From Nitrosomonas sp. sh817 (GTDB lineage Bacteria > Pseudomonadota > Gammaproteobacteria > Burkholderiales > Nitrosomonadaceae), in NCBI RefSeq assembly GCF_030908545.1, contig NZ_CP133083.1, positions 1,302,001 to 1,366,000 on the forward strand: a stretch of 64,000 nucleotides of DNA, given 5' to 3'. Below the pieces are notes generated by a model, which saw only the letters and a program-made list of their open reading frames with translations, was not told the origin of the DNA and made no database searches. Of this stretch, positions 26,353-35,873 are shown one piece after another. The position numbers and the translations under genes were made by a program. Positions within the stretch are counted from its first letter, which is position 1; every line of letters begins with the position of its first letter.

Positions 26353-27885
26353 ATGATCAAAAACAATTTTTCTAAAACTGCCATAAGGGTATTGATTCCG
26401 ATGGTTCTTTCATCAGGAATCAGTTTCAATGTCCTTGGGCACGGTAGCGAGGATCATTCCGGGGCTGCAATTGTGCCCGGTCTTCCGGATTGTCAGATAT
26501 TGGCAGCCGCGCGGTTATTTGACGGCATCGATTTTCCTCATGAAAACAAAGCAGTGCTAATCGAAGGTAATAAGATTAAGCAAATCGGCGCCTTGGCGGA
26601 ATTGAGCAGTTTGTGCGCAAATCAACTGGATCTGGGGGATTCGACGATCTTGCCGGGATTTATCGAATCGCATGCGCATATAACGTTCCAAAATGTAAAC
26701 AAAAATTCAGTACTGAAACATGGTATTACAACGGTGCAAGACACGGGCGGTCCGCTGATGGCGGCTGAAGGCGGGCAAGGCACTTTGCGTTTGCTAAGTG
26801 TGGGGCCGATCATCCAAGCAGTCGGCGGTTATCCGCTGAATGTTTTTGGCGGCGGCGAGGGAGGATTGGATAAGATTGCTATTCAAGTTGCCTCGGTTGC
26901 CGAAGCTGAGCAAGTCGTAACCGATCTTGTCGCCGGAGGGGCAACAGCCATCAAGTTGGCGTTGGAACCCGGCGGAGAAACCGGCGCGCCATGGATGCAG
27001 CCGCATGACGGTCATGCGCCTCCGGAAACCCCTTGGCCAATGTTATCCCAGGATATCGCCAATGCCATCGTTGCTAAAGCGCATGCGCTGGGAAAACGTG
27101 TGCTGGTACACGCCGGTGAGAACACCGGTTTTGAGCGTGCGTTGAATGCCGGAGTGGATGAATTTGCACATATTCCTTGCGCGGAAATCAAAGAAGATTT
27201 GCTGCAACGTGCGGTGGACCAAGGGGTTACATTTGTTACTACCATCGATACATTGGCGTCGTGCGTTGATACCGCCACCGGGAAAGGCATTCATTCCAAC
27301 ACCATGAGTCTGACCAGTAAAGGCGCCAAGTTTATCTATGGATCAGAAATTGGCCACGATAATGTACCATGGGGAATTAATGGTGAAGAGTTCCACATGA
27401 TGCTGCACTTAACCAGCGGTGAATCGATTGATTTCACCGATGTGGTAAATGTTTTTAAGGCAGCTACTTCAAAAGCCGGAGAACATCTGGGACTAGCGCC
27501 ACTAGGCACGATAGCCCCGGATGCGCCAGCCGACATTATCGCCGTCCGCGGTAATCCGTTTGAAAAATTCAAGATCCTGGAATACCCGGATTTGGTTTTA
27601 TCCGGCGGACGCGCGGTCGTCAATAATTACATCAACCATTCTTCCGAGGAAAAGATCAACTGTTTCTTTAATTGGGCGGAAGGTAAATATTCCGGGGCTT
27701 TGGCGCCCACGGGCGCGGCTACTCAAGTTTCCGGTGTCTACAGCTATCGCTATTATCCAGAAACGAAAGCTTATTTAGGCGTCTCTTCGGCGGATCACCA
27801 TCTGTATTACCTGAAAGAAGATGATGGTCAATTACATGATCAAGGCTTATTGGTTAATTGGCTGCCGGTATCGGAGTGTAATTAG
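26353..27885 (+). CDS. Secreted amidohydrolase with C-terminal extension (paralogue)
   Basis: 510 residues from ATG 26353 (signal peptide about 1-32; an upstream TTG frame is rejected). Same amidohydrolase core as the preceding gene: LPGFIESHAHITF, LKHGITTVQDTGGP, IKLALEPGGETGAPW, VLVHAGENTG, DEFAHIPC and YGSEIGHDNVPWG. In place of the His-rich insertion it has a short loop, and it carries an extra C-terminal domain of about 80 residues (FFNWAEGKYSG, YRYYPETKAYLGVS, HHLYYLKEDDG) of a type seen in secreted proteins. It probably arose by tandem duplication. It has its own upstream region with a palindromic site. Confidence 0.85.
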   Translation: MIKNNFSKTAIRVLIPMVLSSGISFNVLGHGSEDHSGAAIVPGLPDCQILAAARLFDGIDFPHENKAVLIEGNKIKQIGALAELSSLCANQLDLGDSTILPGFIESHAHITFQNVNKNSVLKHGITTVQDTGGPLMAAEGGQGTLRLLSVGPIIQAVGGYPLNVFGGGEGGLDKIAIQVASVAEAEQVVTDLVAGGATAIKLALEPGGETGAPWMQPHDGHAPPETPWPMLSQDIANAIVAKAHALGKRVLVHAGENTGFERALNAGVDEFAHIPCAEIKEDLLQRAVDQGVTFVTTIDTLASCVDTATGKGIHSNTMSLTSKGAKFIYGSEIGHDNVPWGINGEEFHMMLHLTSGESIDFTDVVNVFKAATSKAGEHLGLAPLGTIAPDAPADIIAVRGNPFEKFKILEYPDLVLSGGRAVVNNYINHSSEEKINCFFNWAEGKYSGALAPTGAATQVSGVYSYRYYPETKAYLGVSSADHHLYYLKEDDGQLHDQGLLVNWLPVSECN

Positions 27886-28069
27886 AACAGTGAAACGCTG
27901 AGTCAAATATTCGGCGTTTCTCAAAGAATCCTGATAATTCTTTCAGAGCATCATTCACGCGTTTTTGCCCGATATTTGACGGTTTGTTCGCTACAACCAC
28001 AAGATCGGTTCAGGAGATTTTTTGCAAGCAATATGTAAATCCGCTGTACTTTTCATTATCGGAGTCAAC

Positions 28070-28879
28070 ATGATATTAAAACAAATTAAGACAGCCAGCG
28101 TGATCGCGCTGGCGCTCGGCCTTGTTACCGTACCGGCTCAAGCGGCCAGTTCACTGGCCATCAATGGCACACTGAATAAACTCACGGGAGGCACCACTTT
28201 CGATGCTTGGAAATTTAAAATACTGGGTACCGGCACGTTTACCGTCGATGTCGCTGCTTATGAGGCCTCGCAAAGCAATGTGTCCACACCAGATTATTTT
28301 ACTAACGATATCAATGGTGACGGGGAATTAACCTGGCTCGATGCCGACACGTATTTTTATCAAGATACCGGTTCTGTTAAAACCGCCAATGCCATTTTCC
28401 GTTGCGACGATGTTGAGAACAATTGCGGCGGCACAACCGGTGCCAGCAATTATTTCAACGGCTACACACCTGGAACCAATCCCCTGACTCGCACCACCCA
28501 CCTGCTGACCGAAACATCCGTCGACGGTTCGGTTCATTTCCGCCGTGATCCTTGGTACGACGTCGTTGTTAATATGCCGGGTGATTACTTGTTTCTGGTC
28601 GCCGATTTTCGGCTGGATCCTGTCGAAGCTGAAGCAGGTATCAACGCCGGCGATAGTTTCTCGGCTCCTGCTGGCTTTACCAGTCCGATTCTGGATCATG
28701 CCGATTATCGCGTTACTTTCAGTTCGCCCGATATGTACATCAGCATTTCCGGAGATACGATTACGCTGGCGCCTGTTCCCGAACCAGAAACCTGGGCGAT
28801 GCTGCTGGCCGGATTGGGTCTTGTAGGCTGGCGCTTTAGCAATCGCAGCGGCGGGGGAAGTCCAACAGTTGCAGGATAA
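28070..28879 (+). CDS. PEP-CTERM sorting-domain protein
   Basis: 269 residues. Signal peptide (ASVIALALGLVTVPAQA) and a C-terminal PEP-CTERM anchor: VPEPETWAMLLAGLGLVGWR followed by a basic tail. Exosortase normally cleaves at this motif during export to the cell surface or matrix; exosortase is not in this window. The middle contains an Asp-rich NDINGDGELTWLDADT segment that may bind calcium. ATG 28070 is chosen because GGAG ends 5 bases before it. Confidence 0.93.
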   Translation: MILKQIKTASVIALALGLVTVPAQAASSLAINGTLNKLTGGTTFDAWKFKILGTGTFTVDVAAYEASQSNVSTPDYFTNDINGDGELTWLDADTYFYQDTGSVKTANAIFRCDDVENNCGGTTGASNYFNGYTPGTNPLTRTTHLLTETSVDGSVHFRRDPWYDVVVNMPGDYLFLVADFRLDPVEAEAGINAGDSFSAPAGFTSPILDHADYRVTFSSPDMYISISGDTITLAPVPEPETWAMLLAGLGLVGWRFSNRSGGGSPTVAG

Positions 28880-28926
28880 ATCAAAACATAGTAAGAGCTT
28901 AACGCGATATTCGATCGCGACCCTAA

Positions 28927-28963
28927 AAACAACAACGGCATCCAAATGATGCCGTTGTTGTTT
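28927..28963. terminator. Bidirectional terminator hairpin
   Basis: A perfect 16-bp stem (28927-28942 with 28948-28963) and 5-base loop; the arms begin aaacaacaac and end gttgttgttt, giving T-rich tracts in both directions. It sits between the convergent PEP-CTERM and porin genes. Confidence 0.85.
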
Positions 28964-28982
28964 CACGTTTACGTCAAAATAT

Positions 28983-30704
28983 TTAGAAACGGATGTTGTA
29001 CTGGATATAGAACAAATCCGGATCGGTTCCGGGCCGTTGCCGTTCCAGGAAAGTGCCGCTCCAAAGTTTTGAATAGCCCAGCAAGACGTCCTGATGCCGG
29101 CTGACGTGCAGATTCAAACGGAAATCCAGTTCGTCACCGACATGGCTGCCGGATTGACCGGTGACATCCCGGAGCGTTGCCAGACCGGCTGCGTTATAGA
29201 GAAAATCCCGGTTGTTCGCCAAATAGAAGCGGTGGTATTGCGTGATGAATGTGATCCACGGCATCGGGTGCATGGTGAACTGCGCGTTGAAGTCATGAAT
29301 ATTCTGACGTCCGACACGATCCAGGAAACCCATATAGTAGTGACCGAATGGAAACAACTGGTTGAACGTATTGCTGCGGCCATCGGTATGGCGGCTGTCG
29401 CCGGATGCGAAGTCGTAGCGGATCCAACCTTGCGGATTCATCGGCAATGGGAAGCGATAACCGATACCGGTAGCTGCGGCAAACGCGGATACGTCCAATC
29501 CTGAGCGGCGTCCGAATTGGTACATACCTTCGATTTCGTAAAGTATATTATCGAAATTACCGACTAACCGGCTGCCGATCGTATGCGTATCGGCATTAGC
29601 GCCTAAGATGTTTCCAGTCAGTAAGTTAGCTGCGGAAATGTTACGATCGTTGATTAAGCTTAAGAAATAAAGATCGATTGCGTGTCCGGGCTTGGGTTTG
29701 TTGGTAGCCCATAAGCCGAAGAAGTTTTGTTGCGTATCCCAGTTATCGAGATTCCCTTTTTCGGTAATCATCGGGCGTACCCAGAATGCGTCCAAATCCC
29801 ATTGCGGATTGCGCCAGAAGAATTTGACACCCTGGAAAGTGCGGCGAGTGTTTACCCAATCCAGCGTAGAGATCAATCGTTGTGAACCATACATTAATTC
29901 CTGCCGACCAACCCGTGCATAGACCGGTCCGTTATTGACGGACGCCAGCTTGATATCGGTGAACATGTTCAAGATATCGGCATGATTCCGGTCCGTGGGA
30001 AGCGGCGGCAGTTCGGAACTGAATGCGCGCGCATCCAACAGCTCGGCAAATAAACGAACTCTGTCACGGTACCATAAATCCGCATGGAATCTCGTGCGCA
30101 GCAGATGAAAGTCGTTATTGACATCCGCTGCATTCAGACGGCTATCGGTTTCGTGAGTATAACGGTACCAGAAGCTGCCACCGAACGACAATAACCAGTC
30201 TTCAGCAAAACGGATCCGCTTGATTGGATCAAAAAAATCCTTTTCATGACCCGGGGTGTCCAAATAACGGAAATCGATGTCATAAGAAGGGGTCGTTAAT
30301 AGCGCGAATGGCGCATAAGGCGCGACCGGCGGTTTCTCGCGCTTGTTACCGGTGACCATATCCCACAAGGAGTAATATCCCGGGCTTGTTGGCGGCAGCA
30401 TAAACAATCCGGGGCGCGAAGGCGTAGTGACCGGCGGCACTTTCGACATATCGAATTCGCCGTCAGCTGGTTTTGCAGCGGCAGCATCCGGCGTCGCAGC
30501 GGGAGGTGTTGACGTGGCAGGCGTGCCGGGATTCGCGGTCGCAGGCGCCGGATTGGTTGCGTGAACCGGAAAGGTTAAACACATGGCGAAAGCAACCATC
30601 GAACCGGTGCTGAATAACCAACGCGGTATGTTTTTCATCCAAGGCATTTTCATTTCAGCGGCAGCGTTTGTTGAAGCAGACAAAATGCGGCGGCAAGAAC
30701 TCAT
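28983..30704 (-). CDS. Alginate-export-type outer-membrane porin
   Basis: 573 residues. The N-terminus has a signal peptide (about 25-50, ending FPVHATN) and then a low-complexity Ala/Pro/Thr linker (about 50-80). The barrel part shows family features: RIRFAEDWLLSFGGSFWYRY, FHLLRTRFHADLWYRDRVR, ARVGRQELMYGSQRL and RRTFQGVKFFW; it ends YIQYNIRF with a terminal Phe. AGGAG precedes the ATG. Matches the alginate export (AlgE-like) domain. It is a stand-alone gene with a perfect FNR-type box 217 bases upstream. Confidence 0.85.
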   Translation of the reverse strand: MSSCRRILSASTNAAAEMKMPWMKNIPRWLFSTGSMVAFAMCLTFPVHATNPAPATANPGTPATSTPPAATPDAAAAKPADGEFDMSKVPPVTTPSRPGLFMLPPTSPGYYSLWDMVTGNKREKPPVAPYAPFALLTTPSYDIDFRYLDTPGHEKDFFDPIKRIRFAEDWLLSFGGSFWYRYTHETDSRLNAADVNNDFHLLRTRFHADLWYRDRVRLFAELLDARAFSSELPPLPTDRNHADILNMFTDIKLASVNNGPVYARVGRQELMYGSQRLISTLDWVNTRRTFQGVKFFWRNPQWDLDAFWVRPMITEKGNLDNWDTQQNFFGLWATNKPKPGHAIDLYFLSLINDRNISAANLLTGNILGANADTHTIGSRLVGNFDNILYEIEGMYQFGRRSGLDVSAFAAATGIGYRFPLPMNPQGWIRYDFASGDSRHTDGRSNTFNQLFPFGHYYMGFLDRVGRQNIHDFNAQFTMHPMPWITFITQYHRFYLANNRDFLYNAAGLATLRDVTGQSGSHVGDELDFRLNLHVSRHQDVLLGYSKLWSGTFLERQRPGTDPDLFYIQYNIRF

Positions 30705-30920
30705 TACAAAACTCCTGTTGTGAAGATTAAAGCGGTAGTGCGGTTATGTAACAATATTATTGGGTATCGTATTGTTTTTCTGAGTGATATCGGATGCAAT
30801 TATAAGTGATAACCGTTTTTGAAAGGATTTAGGTATCACCCCTAATTACCATCTATTTTTTCAATTCCCCAGAAATACAAATTGATTTTTCATATATATC
30901 AATTACATAAAATATCAACC

Positions 30921-30934
30921 TTGATCGAGATCAA
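30921..30934. promoter_or_regulatory. FNR/DNR-type binding site
   Basis: TTGATCGAGATCAA is a perfect match to the FNR-family consensus TTGAT-N4-ATCAA. It is flanked on both sides by the direct repeat AAAATATCAAC. The only gene it can serve upstream is the leftward alginate-export-type porin, 217 bases away, implying a long leader or a distant site. Confidence 0.6.
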
Positions 30935-30990
30935 GAAAATATCAACTGTTGTAAATAGGTTACAAATAAGTCAATCCGGACGATACCGGC

Positions 30991-31139
30991 TAGGGAAGCG
31001 TTGATTAATTGACTGCACGAGCGAATTGCTTCGTTGCGCGGTACTCACTCCCTCGCCTATCAGATTGATATGTCCCGGTTGTTGCGTTCCGTGCGCCTCG
31101 CCCTTCATCACGTTCGTTGAATTAATCAGCGCTTCCCTA
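30991..31139. repeat. MITE-like element, copy 1 (149 bp)
   Basis: Begins tagggaagcgttgattaatt and ends with its inverted complement carrying one mismatch (20-bp terminal inverted repeats). The same 149-bp layout recurs at 39789-39937. Internally shares ttgactgcacgagcgaat and cccggttgttgcgttcc. TA at both ends suggests TA target duplication, as for IS630/Tc1-type MITEs. It encodes no protein. Confidence 0.8.
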
Positions 31140-31159
31140 ATAAAGCCGCCCGGTTGAAG

Positions 31160-32020
31160 TTATGGATTGGATTTGACAGCCACGCCCAGTGCGCGGATTT
31201 TTGCTTCAAAATCTTTAAACCAAACCGGTTCAACCGCTGCGAGCCTGGATGCTTCGGGTTGCAACGATGGTCTGGCAAGTCCGTACAGCAAAACGCCTTG
31301 GATGGGTATTTGACGGTCGAGCAATTGCCGGATGAACACCAGATAGCTCGATACTTCCTCATCCGCCGGCGGCATGCCGTCGATCTGGAAAACGCAGGTT
31401 TGCAGCCAGGTAGAGCATAGCGATGCGGCGATCATTAAATTGTCCTGAATTCTTTTTAAACTGATCGTAGTATTGTTGATGCGGCGCCGCTCTCCGGTTG
31501 AAGCGCGGTCGAATTTGAACCAAATCTCGCCATTCAGTGCTGCCATCCGCTGTAATCCGGCTTGCACGTTGACACGGTGAATCAAGCTGCCATTGGTGAT
31601 CAGCACCGTTTTCAGATCAACCGGTAATACAAAATCCTGTTTGATATGGCCGATGAGTTCGATGATCCGGTCAAATTCTTTGGCGCTGGTCGGCTCGCCA
31701 TTTCCCGATAATGCGATATCTTTGATTTTCCGGGTTTCCGGCGGCACGTGACGCGCCATGAAATCGCCATGAATCAATTTATTCAAAAAGAAACGTAACT
31801 CGGCTTCTAATTTATCCAAGTCGATTTTCGGCGCGGAACCTCGTTTGAGATCGGGAACCTGGCAATAGACGCAACGCCAATTGCAAGCGTTATTCGGATT
31901 CAAATTAATGCCGATTGAAACGCCGCCCGCGCGCCGTGAAATGACCGGGTATACATAGGTCAACCCGGCGCTGTCGCGGCTATGATCGGCGGTATTCAAT
32001 AGTTTAGAAGTTGTTTGCAA
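31160..32020 (-). CDS. Radical SAM protein
   Basis: 286 residues with the radical SAM cluster motif CNWRCVYC (about residues 46-53), followed by DIALSGNGEPT, the glycine-rich SAM-binding segment, and VLITNGSLI. 4Fe-4S enzyme generating a 5'-deoxyadenosyl radical. No SPASM-type cysteine set is obvious. The start overlaps by a few bases with a frame of the divergent queD gene. Function not known; it is not QueE-like in length or motif context although it neighbours queD. Confidence 0.85.
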   Translation of the reverse strand: MQTTSKLLNTADHSRDSAGLTYVYPVISRRAGGVSIGINLNPNNACNWRCVYCQVPDLKRGSAPKIDLDKLEAELRFFLNKLIHGDFMARHVPPETRKIKDIALSGNGEPTSAKEFDRIIELIGHIKQDFVLPVDLKTVLITNGSLIHRVNVQAGLQRMAALNGEIWFKFDRASTGERRRINNTTISLKRIQDNLMIAASLCSTWLQTCVFQIDGMPPADEEVSSYLVFIRQLLDRQIPIQGVLLYGLARPSLQPEASRLAAVEPVWFKDFEAKIRALGVAVKSNP

Positions 32021-32062
32021 TGCTACAATTCCGTCTGTTTATTTTGCGAAGAAAATGTACGA

Positions 32063-32512
32063 ATGTTAATTACACGGAGGCTGGAATTTGATGCGGGTCA
32101 TCGTATTTCCACCCATAATAGTCAATGCCGCCATTTGCACGGGCATCGGTACCGCCTCGAAATCACGCTGTCCGGTGATATTATCGCTGACGAAGGTGTA
32201 GCGCAGCAAGGTATGGTCATGGATTTTTCCGAAGTCAAACAAATTGCAAAGTCGGTTTTAGTGGATCATTGGGATCATGCTTTTCTGGTTTATTCGGGCG
32301 ATACCAAGGTGTTACAGTTCTTGCGATCCATCGAAGATCATAAAACGGTGGTACTGGATGTTCAGCCAACGGCGGAGAATCTGGCGTTGATCGCTTTCGG
32401 CATTTTAGAAGGCGCGTACCGCGACAAGTATGGCAATCATCTGCAACTCGAACAAGTCCGTTTGTATGAAACGCCGAATTGCTGGGCCGACGCGGTGCGT
32501 GGCAGGCGCTGA
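32063..32512 (+). CDS. queD: 6-carboxy-5,6,7,8-tetrahydropterin synthase
   Basis: 149 residues, PTPS fold. Zinc ligands are visible in EFDAGHRI and CRHLHGHRY, with the catalytic Cys just before the second; VVLDVQPTAENLALIAFGIL and the acidic YETPNCWADAV end are typical of QueD. It converts dihydroneopterin triphosphate to carboxytetrahydropterin in queuosine biosynthesis. The start MLITRRLEF at 32063 is preferred to an ATG at 32015, which would overlap the divergent gene and add an atypical Cys-rich tail. Confidence 0.88.
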   Translation: MLITRRLEFDAGHRISTHNSQCRHLHGHRYRLEITLSGDIIADEGVAQQGMVMDFSEVKQIAKSVLVDHWDHAFLVYSGDTKVLQFLRSIEDHKTVVLDVQPTAENLALIAFGILEGAYRDKYGNHLQLEQVRLYETPNCWADAVRGRR

Positions 32513-32541
32513 TTTTAATCACATTACCATTACTGGAAATT

Positions 32542-33324
32542 ATGTTCATTGATTCACATTGTCATCTCGATTTTCCGGATCTTGCCAAAGACCTGGATGC
32601 GTTACTGCAAAACATGCAACACAATCAAGTTACCCATGCGCTATGCGTTAGCGTCAATTTGCCAGATTTTCCGCGTGTGCGCGCGCTGGCGGAAGCGCAT
32701 GCCAATTTGTTCGCTTCGGTGGGAGTGCATCCGGATTATGAGGACCAAATCGAGCCGCAAGCCGACGAACTCGCTGATTTGGCGGCTCATCCGAAAGTGA
32801 TTGCCATCGGCGAGACCGGATTGGATTATTTCCGCTTGCAAGGCGATTTGGAATGGCAGCGCGAACGGTTCCGCCAGCATATCCGCGCGGCGCTTAAAAT
32901 CAATAAACCCTTGATCATTCACACGAGATCGGCGGCAGCCGATACGTTGCGGATCATGCAGGAAGAAGGCGCGGATCGCGTGGGCGGCGTCATGCACTGC
33001 TTTACTGAAAGCTGGGAAGTTGCGCAGCAAGCCATCGCAATGAATTTTTATATCTCGTTTTCCGGCATCGTGACATTCAAGAATGCCGTGGCGTTGAAAG
33101 AAGTTGCCAAGAATATTCCATTGGATAGAATGCTGATTGAAACCGATTCACCCTATCTGGCGCCGGTGCCTTTCCGCGGCAAGCAAAATCAGCCGGCTTA
33201 TGTCCGGCATGTGGCGGAAGAGATTGCGCGGATACGGGCAGTCAGCATCGACGAGATCGCGAATGCGACGACCGGTAATTTTTTTAACTTATTCAAGTCC
33301 TCCCGATATGGCCTATCCAATTAA
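32542..33324 (+). CDS. tatD: TatD-family metal-dependent DNase
   Basis: 260 residues beginning MFIDSHCHLDF, with the metal motif HCHLD, IGETGLDYF, KPLIIHTRSA, GVMHCFTES and LIETDSPYLAPVPFRG: a full TatD signature. Cytoplasmic 3'-5' nuclease or related hydrolase. ATG 32542 is chosen since it gives the canonical N-terminus; the longer frame from 32479 overlaps queD. It overlaps the next gene by 17 bases. Confidence 0.93.
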   Translation: MFIDSHCHLDFPDLAKDLDALLQNMQHNQVTHALCVSVNLPDFPRVRALAEAHANLFASVGVHPDYEDQIEPQADELADLAAHPKVIAIGETGLDYFRLQGDLEWQRERFRQHIRAALKINKPLIIHTRSAAADTLRIMQEEGADRVGGVMHCFTESWEVAQQAIAMNFYISFSGIVTFKNAVALKEVAKNIPLDRMLIETDSPYLAPVPFRGKQNQPAYVRHVAEEIARIRAVSIDEIANATTGNFFNLFKSSRYGLSN

Positions 33325-33961
33325 ATCACAAAATATTTTGCGTTTTGCCGCGGCGCTGCTGATTTGTTTATCCAGTCAGGTATCCGCCGGGATTCAGGAA
33401 GATTTCATATGGGCAGTGGAACGGGGGAATTTATCCGAGGTTTCCCGGTTATTGGAAAAAGGCGCGAATCCGGATCTGCCGAACAAGGAAGGTTATACGC
33501 CATTAATGATCGCGGCGCAGGAGAAGAATCTCAAAATGGCTGAGTTATTGATTGAAGTTGGCGCGAAACTGGATTTGCGCAACCGGTTCGGCGAAACGGC
33601 GATTATGCTGGCCAGCTATCAAGGATTCACGGAAATGGTTAAGCTACTGTATATCAGAGGCGCGGAAATTAATCATGGCGGCTGGAATCCGTTGATTTAC
33701 GCCGCTTCCGGAGGTCATCTGGATACCTTGCGGGTATTGCTGGGCGGCGGCGCGGATATCAACTCCACTTCGGATAATGGTTCGACGGCTTTGATGATGG
33801 CGGTCAGAGGCAATCATTTGAAAGCGGTTTCTTTTCTGCTCAACCATGGGGCCGATCCGAGAATAGCCAATGAACAAGGCGATAACGCGCTAAGCTGGGC
33901 GGAAAAGCGCGAATATGGCGAGATTGCCGATTTTCTTAAAAGTCATGCAAAATCCAAATAA
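33308..33961 (+). CDS. Periplasmic ankyrin-repeat protein
   Basis: 217 residues: a signal peptide (FAAALLICLSSQVSAG) followed by about five ankyrin repeats (GYTPLMIAAQEKNLKMAELL, WNPLIYAASGGHLDTLRVLL, GSTALMMAVRGNHLKAVSFL and others) that run to the end. Protein-protein interaction module in the periplasm. The start at 33308 lies inside the end of tatD, so the two are coupled; the longer frame from 33137 has no support. The partner is unknown. Confidence 0.9.
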   Translation: MAYPIKSQNILRFAAALLICLSSQVSAGIQEDFIWAVERGNLSEVSRLLEKGANPDLPNKEGYTPLMIAAQEKNLKMAELLIEVGAKLDLRNRFGETAIMLASYQGFTEMVKLLYIRGAEINHGGWNPLIYAASGGHLDTLRVLLGGGADINSTSDNGSTALMMAVRGNHLKAVSFLLNHGADPRIANEQGDNALSWAEKREYGEIADFLKSHAKSK

Positions 33962-33990
33962 TCATTCGGGTTTTTTGTAACGGATTGATC

Positions 33991-34731
33991 ATGCAACCGT
34001 TACTCGGGAAAGTCGCGATTGTGACCGGTTCTTCGCGGGGGATCGGCGCCGAGATTGCGCTAACTTTGGCGAAAGCGGGCGCTACGGTGGTGATCAATTA
34101 TGCGCGCAACCAGCCGGCGGCGGAGAAAACCTGCGAGGCCATTACAGCAGCCGGTAGCCAAGGAATCGCCATCCAGGCCGATGTCAGCGACCCTGCTGCG
34201 GTAAAAAATCTTTTTGATAAAACCCTGCAACAATTCCAGCGGATCGATATCCTGGTTAACAATGCCGGTATTTTGCTGTTCAAGGAAATCTCCGAAATTC
34301 AAAACGATGAGCTGGATCGCATCATCGATATCAATCTCAAGAGCGTTTTTTATGCACTGCGGGAGGCAACCGGGAAACTCGCGGATCATGGGCGGGTCGT
34401 TACCATTTCCAGCACGGTGACACGGCTGATGCTGCCGAAGTACGGCGTATATGCGGCGACCAAGGCTGCGATTGAACAGTTGACCCGCGTTTTTGCGCGC
34501 GAGATGGGCAAGCGCGGTATTACCGCCAATTCGGTGTTGCCGGGTCCGGTCGATACCGAATTGTTCCGGGCGGGAAAAACCGCCGCCGATATTGAACGCA
34601 TGGCGGCGATGGCCGCATTAGGGCGGATTGGAGACAGCGGCGATATTGCGCAAACCGTATTATTTTTAGTGAGCGACGAAGCACGCTGGGTGACGGGGCA
34701 GAGTATCGGCGTCAATGGCGGTATAATCTAA
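33991..34731 (+). CDS. Short-chain dehydrogenase/reductase
   Basis: 246 residues with the complete classical SDR set: cofactor motif TGSSRGIG, NNAG (LVNNAGILLF), catalytic Ser in TISSTVT and YGVYAATK, and a C-terminal GQSIGVNGG. NAD(P)H-dependent oxidoreductase resembling 3-oxoacyl-ACP reductase paralogues. The start at ATG 33991 is preferred to a TTG two codons upstream. Substrate unknown. Confidence 0.92.
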   Translation: MQPLLGKVAIVTGSSRGIGAEIALTLAKAGATVVINYARNQPAAEKTCEAITAAGSQGIAIQADVSDPAAVKNLFDKTLQQFQRIDILVNNAGILLFKEISEIQNDELDRIIDINLKSVFYALREATGKLADHGRVVTISSTVTRLMLPKYGVYAATKAAIEQLTRVFAREMGKRGITANSVLPGPVDTELFRAGKTAADIERMAAMAALGRIGDSGDIAQTVLFLVSDEARWVTGQSIGVNGGII

Positions 34732-34751
34732 CGGAAAGTAGGGGAGAGAGA

Positions 34752-35873
34752 ATGCTTATCGGTGTACCCAAGGAAATTAAAATACATGAATCCCGGGTTG
34801 GATTGACGCCGGCGGCGGTCCGCGAATTGGCCGCCAACGGTCATCGGGTCATGGTGCAAAAACTGGCCGGCGCTCAAATCGATTTAAGCGATGACAAATA
34901 CCAGATGGCCGGGGCGATGATGGTCGATACGCCGCAGGAGATCTACGCCAAGGCCGAGTTGATCGTCAAGGTCAAGGAGCCGCAACCTTCCGAAATTCCC
35001 TGGCTGCGGGAAGAGCAAATGCTCTTCACTTACTTGCATCTGGCGCCGGATCCACTGCAAACCAAAGGATTGATGGAATCCGGTTGTATCGCGATTGCGT
35101 ATGAAACGGTTACCGATCACTTTGGCGGTTTACCGTTGCTGGCGCCGATGAGCGAGGTGGCGGGACGGATGGCGATTCAAGCGGGCGCGCATGCGCTGGA
35201 ATTGGATCAAGGCGGACGGGGAATGTTGCTCGGCGGCGTATCCGGCGTGCCAGCGGCGCGCGTCGTAGTCATCGGCGGCGGTGTTGTCGGCACCAATGCC
35301 GCGCGGATTGCGATGGGCGTGGAAGCGCATGTCACGGTACTGGATAAATCGATTCATCGCTTGCAGCAATTGGATTCCCAATACGGTTCGAAAATCAACA
35401 CGGTTTTTTCCACGGTGGATGCTTTGGAAGAGCATGTTTCCACCGCCGATTTGGTGATCGGCGCGGTGCTGGTTCCGGGCGGCGCGGCGCCCAAGCTGGT
35501 GAGCCGGGAACTGGTCAGCCGCATGAATCGCGGCGCGGTGCTGGTCGATGTCGCGATCGATCAAGGCGGATGCTTTGCAACCTCACGGCCGACTACATTG
35601 GCCGATCCGATTTTCATCCAGGACGGCGTGGTGCATTATTGCGTATCCAATATGCCGGGCGCGGTGGCGCGCACTTCGACATTCGCGCTCAATAATGCGA
35701 CGCTGCCGTTTGTACTCGCGCTGGCTAACAAAGGGTGCCGCAATGCCTTGCTGGATGATCCGCATCTGCGCAACGGCTTGAATGTCTACCGCGGCCGGAT
35801 CACCTATGAAGCGGTCGCGCAAGCCTTGGGACTCAGCTGTACACCCGCTCTTGAGGCGCTCGCGCCGGTATGA
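34752..35873 (+). CDS. ald: Alanine dehydrogenase
   Basis: 373 residues, full family length. N-terminus [20 protein letters not shown] with the pyruvate-binding Arg, KVKEPQPSE with the conserved Lys, TYLHLA with the catalytic His, and Rossmann motif [15 protein letters not shown]. It interconverts alanine and pyruvate plus ammonia using NAD. GGAGAG precedes the ATG. In an ammonia oxidiser it could help assimilate ammonium. It follows the SDR by 20 bases and may be co-transcribed. Confidence 0.95.
   Translation: MLIGVPKEIKIHESRVGLTPAAVRELAANGHRVMVQKLAGAQIDLSDDKYQMAGAMMVDTPQEIYAKAELIVKVKEPQPSEIPWLREEQMLFTYLHLAPDPLQTKGLMESGCIAIAYETVTDHFGGLPLLAPMSEVAGRMAIQAGAHALELDQGGRGMLLGGVSGVPAARVVVIGGGVVGTNAARIAMGVEAHVTVLDKSIHRLQQLDSQYGSKINTVFSTVDALEEHVSTADLVIGAVLVPGGAAPKLVSRELVSRMNRGAVLVDVAIDQGGCFATSRPTTLADPIFIQDGVVHYCVSNMPGAVARTSTFALNNATLPFVLALANKGCRNALLDDPHLRNGLNVYRGRITYEAVAQALGLSCTPALEALAPV

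Larger units (their letters stand above)
30705..31159. other. Intergenic region with FNR-like box and MITE-like repeat
   Basis: 455 bases without a gene. From left to right: the porin leader, AT-rich DNA, an FNR-type palindrome at 30921-30934, and a 149-bp repeat element (30991-31139) next to the 3' end of the radical SAM gene. Confidence 0.7.

Noticed and set aside
31160..32020. Radical SAM gene as queE next to queD
   Set aside because: Length and motif surroundings do not fit QueE, and it is divergent from queD.
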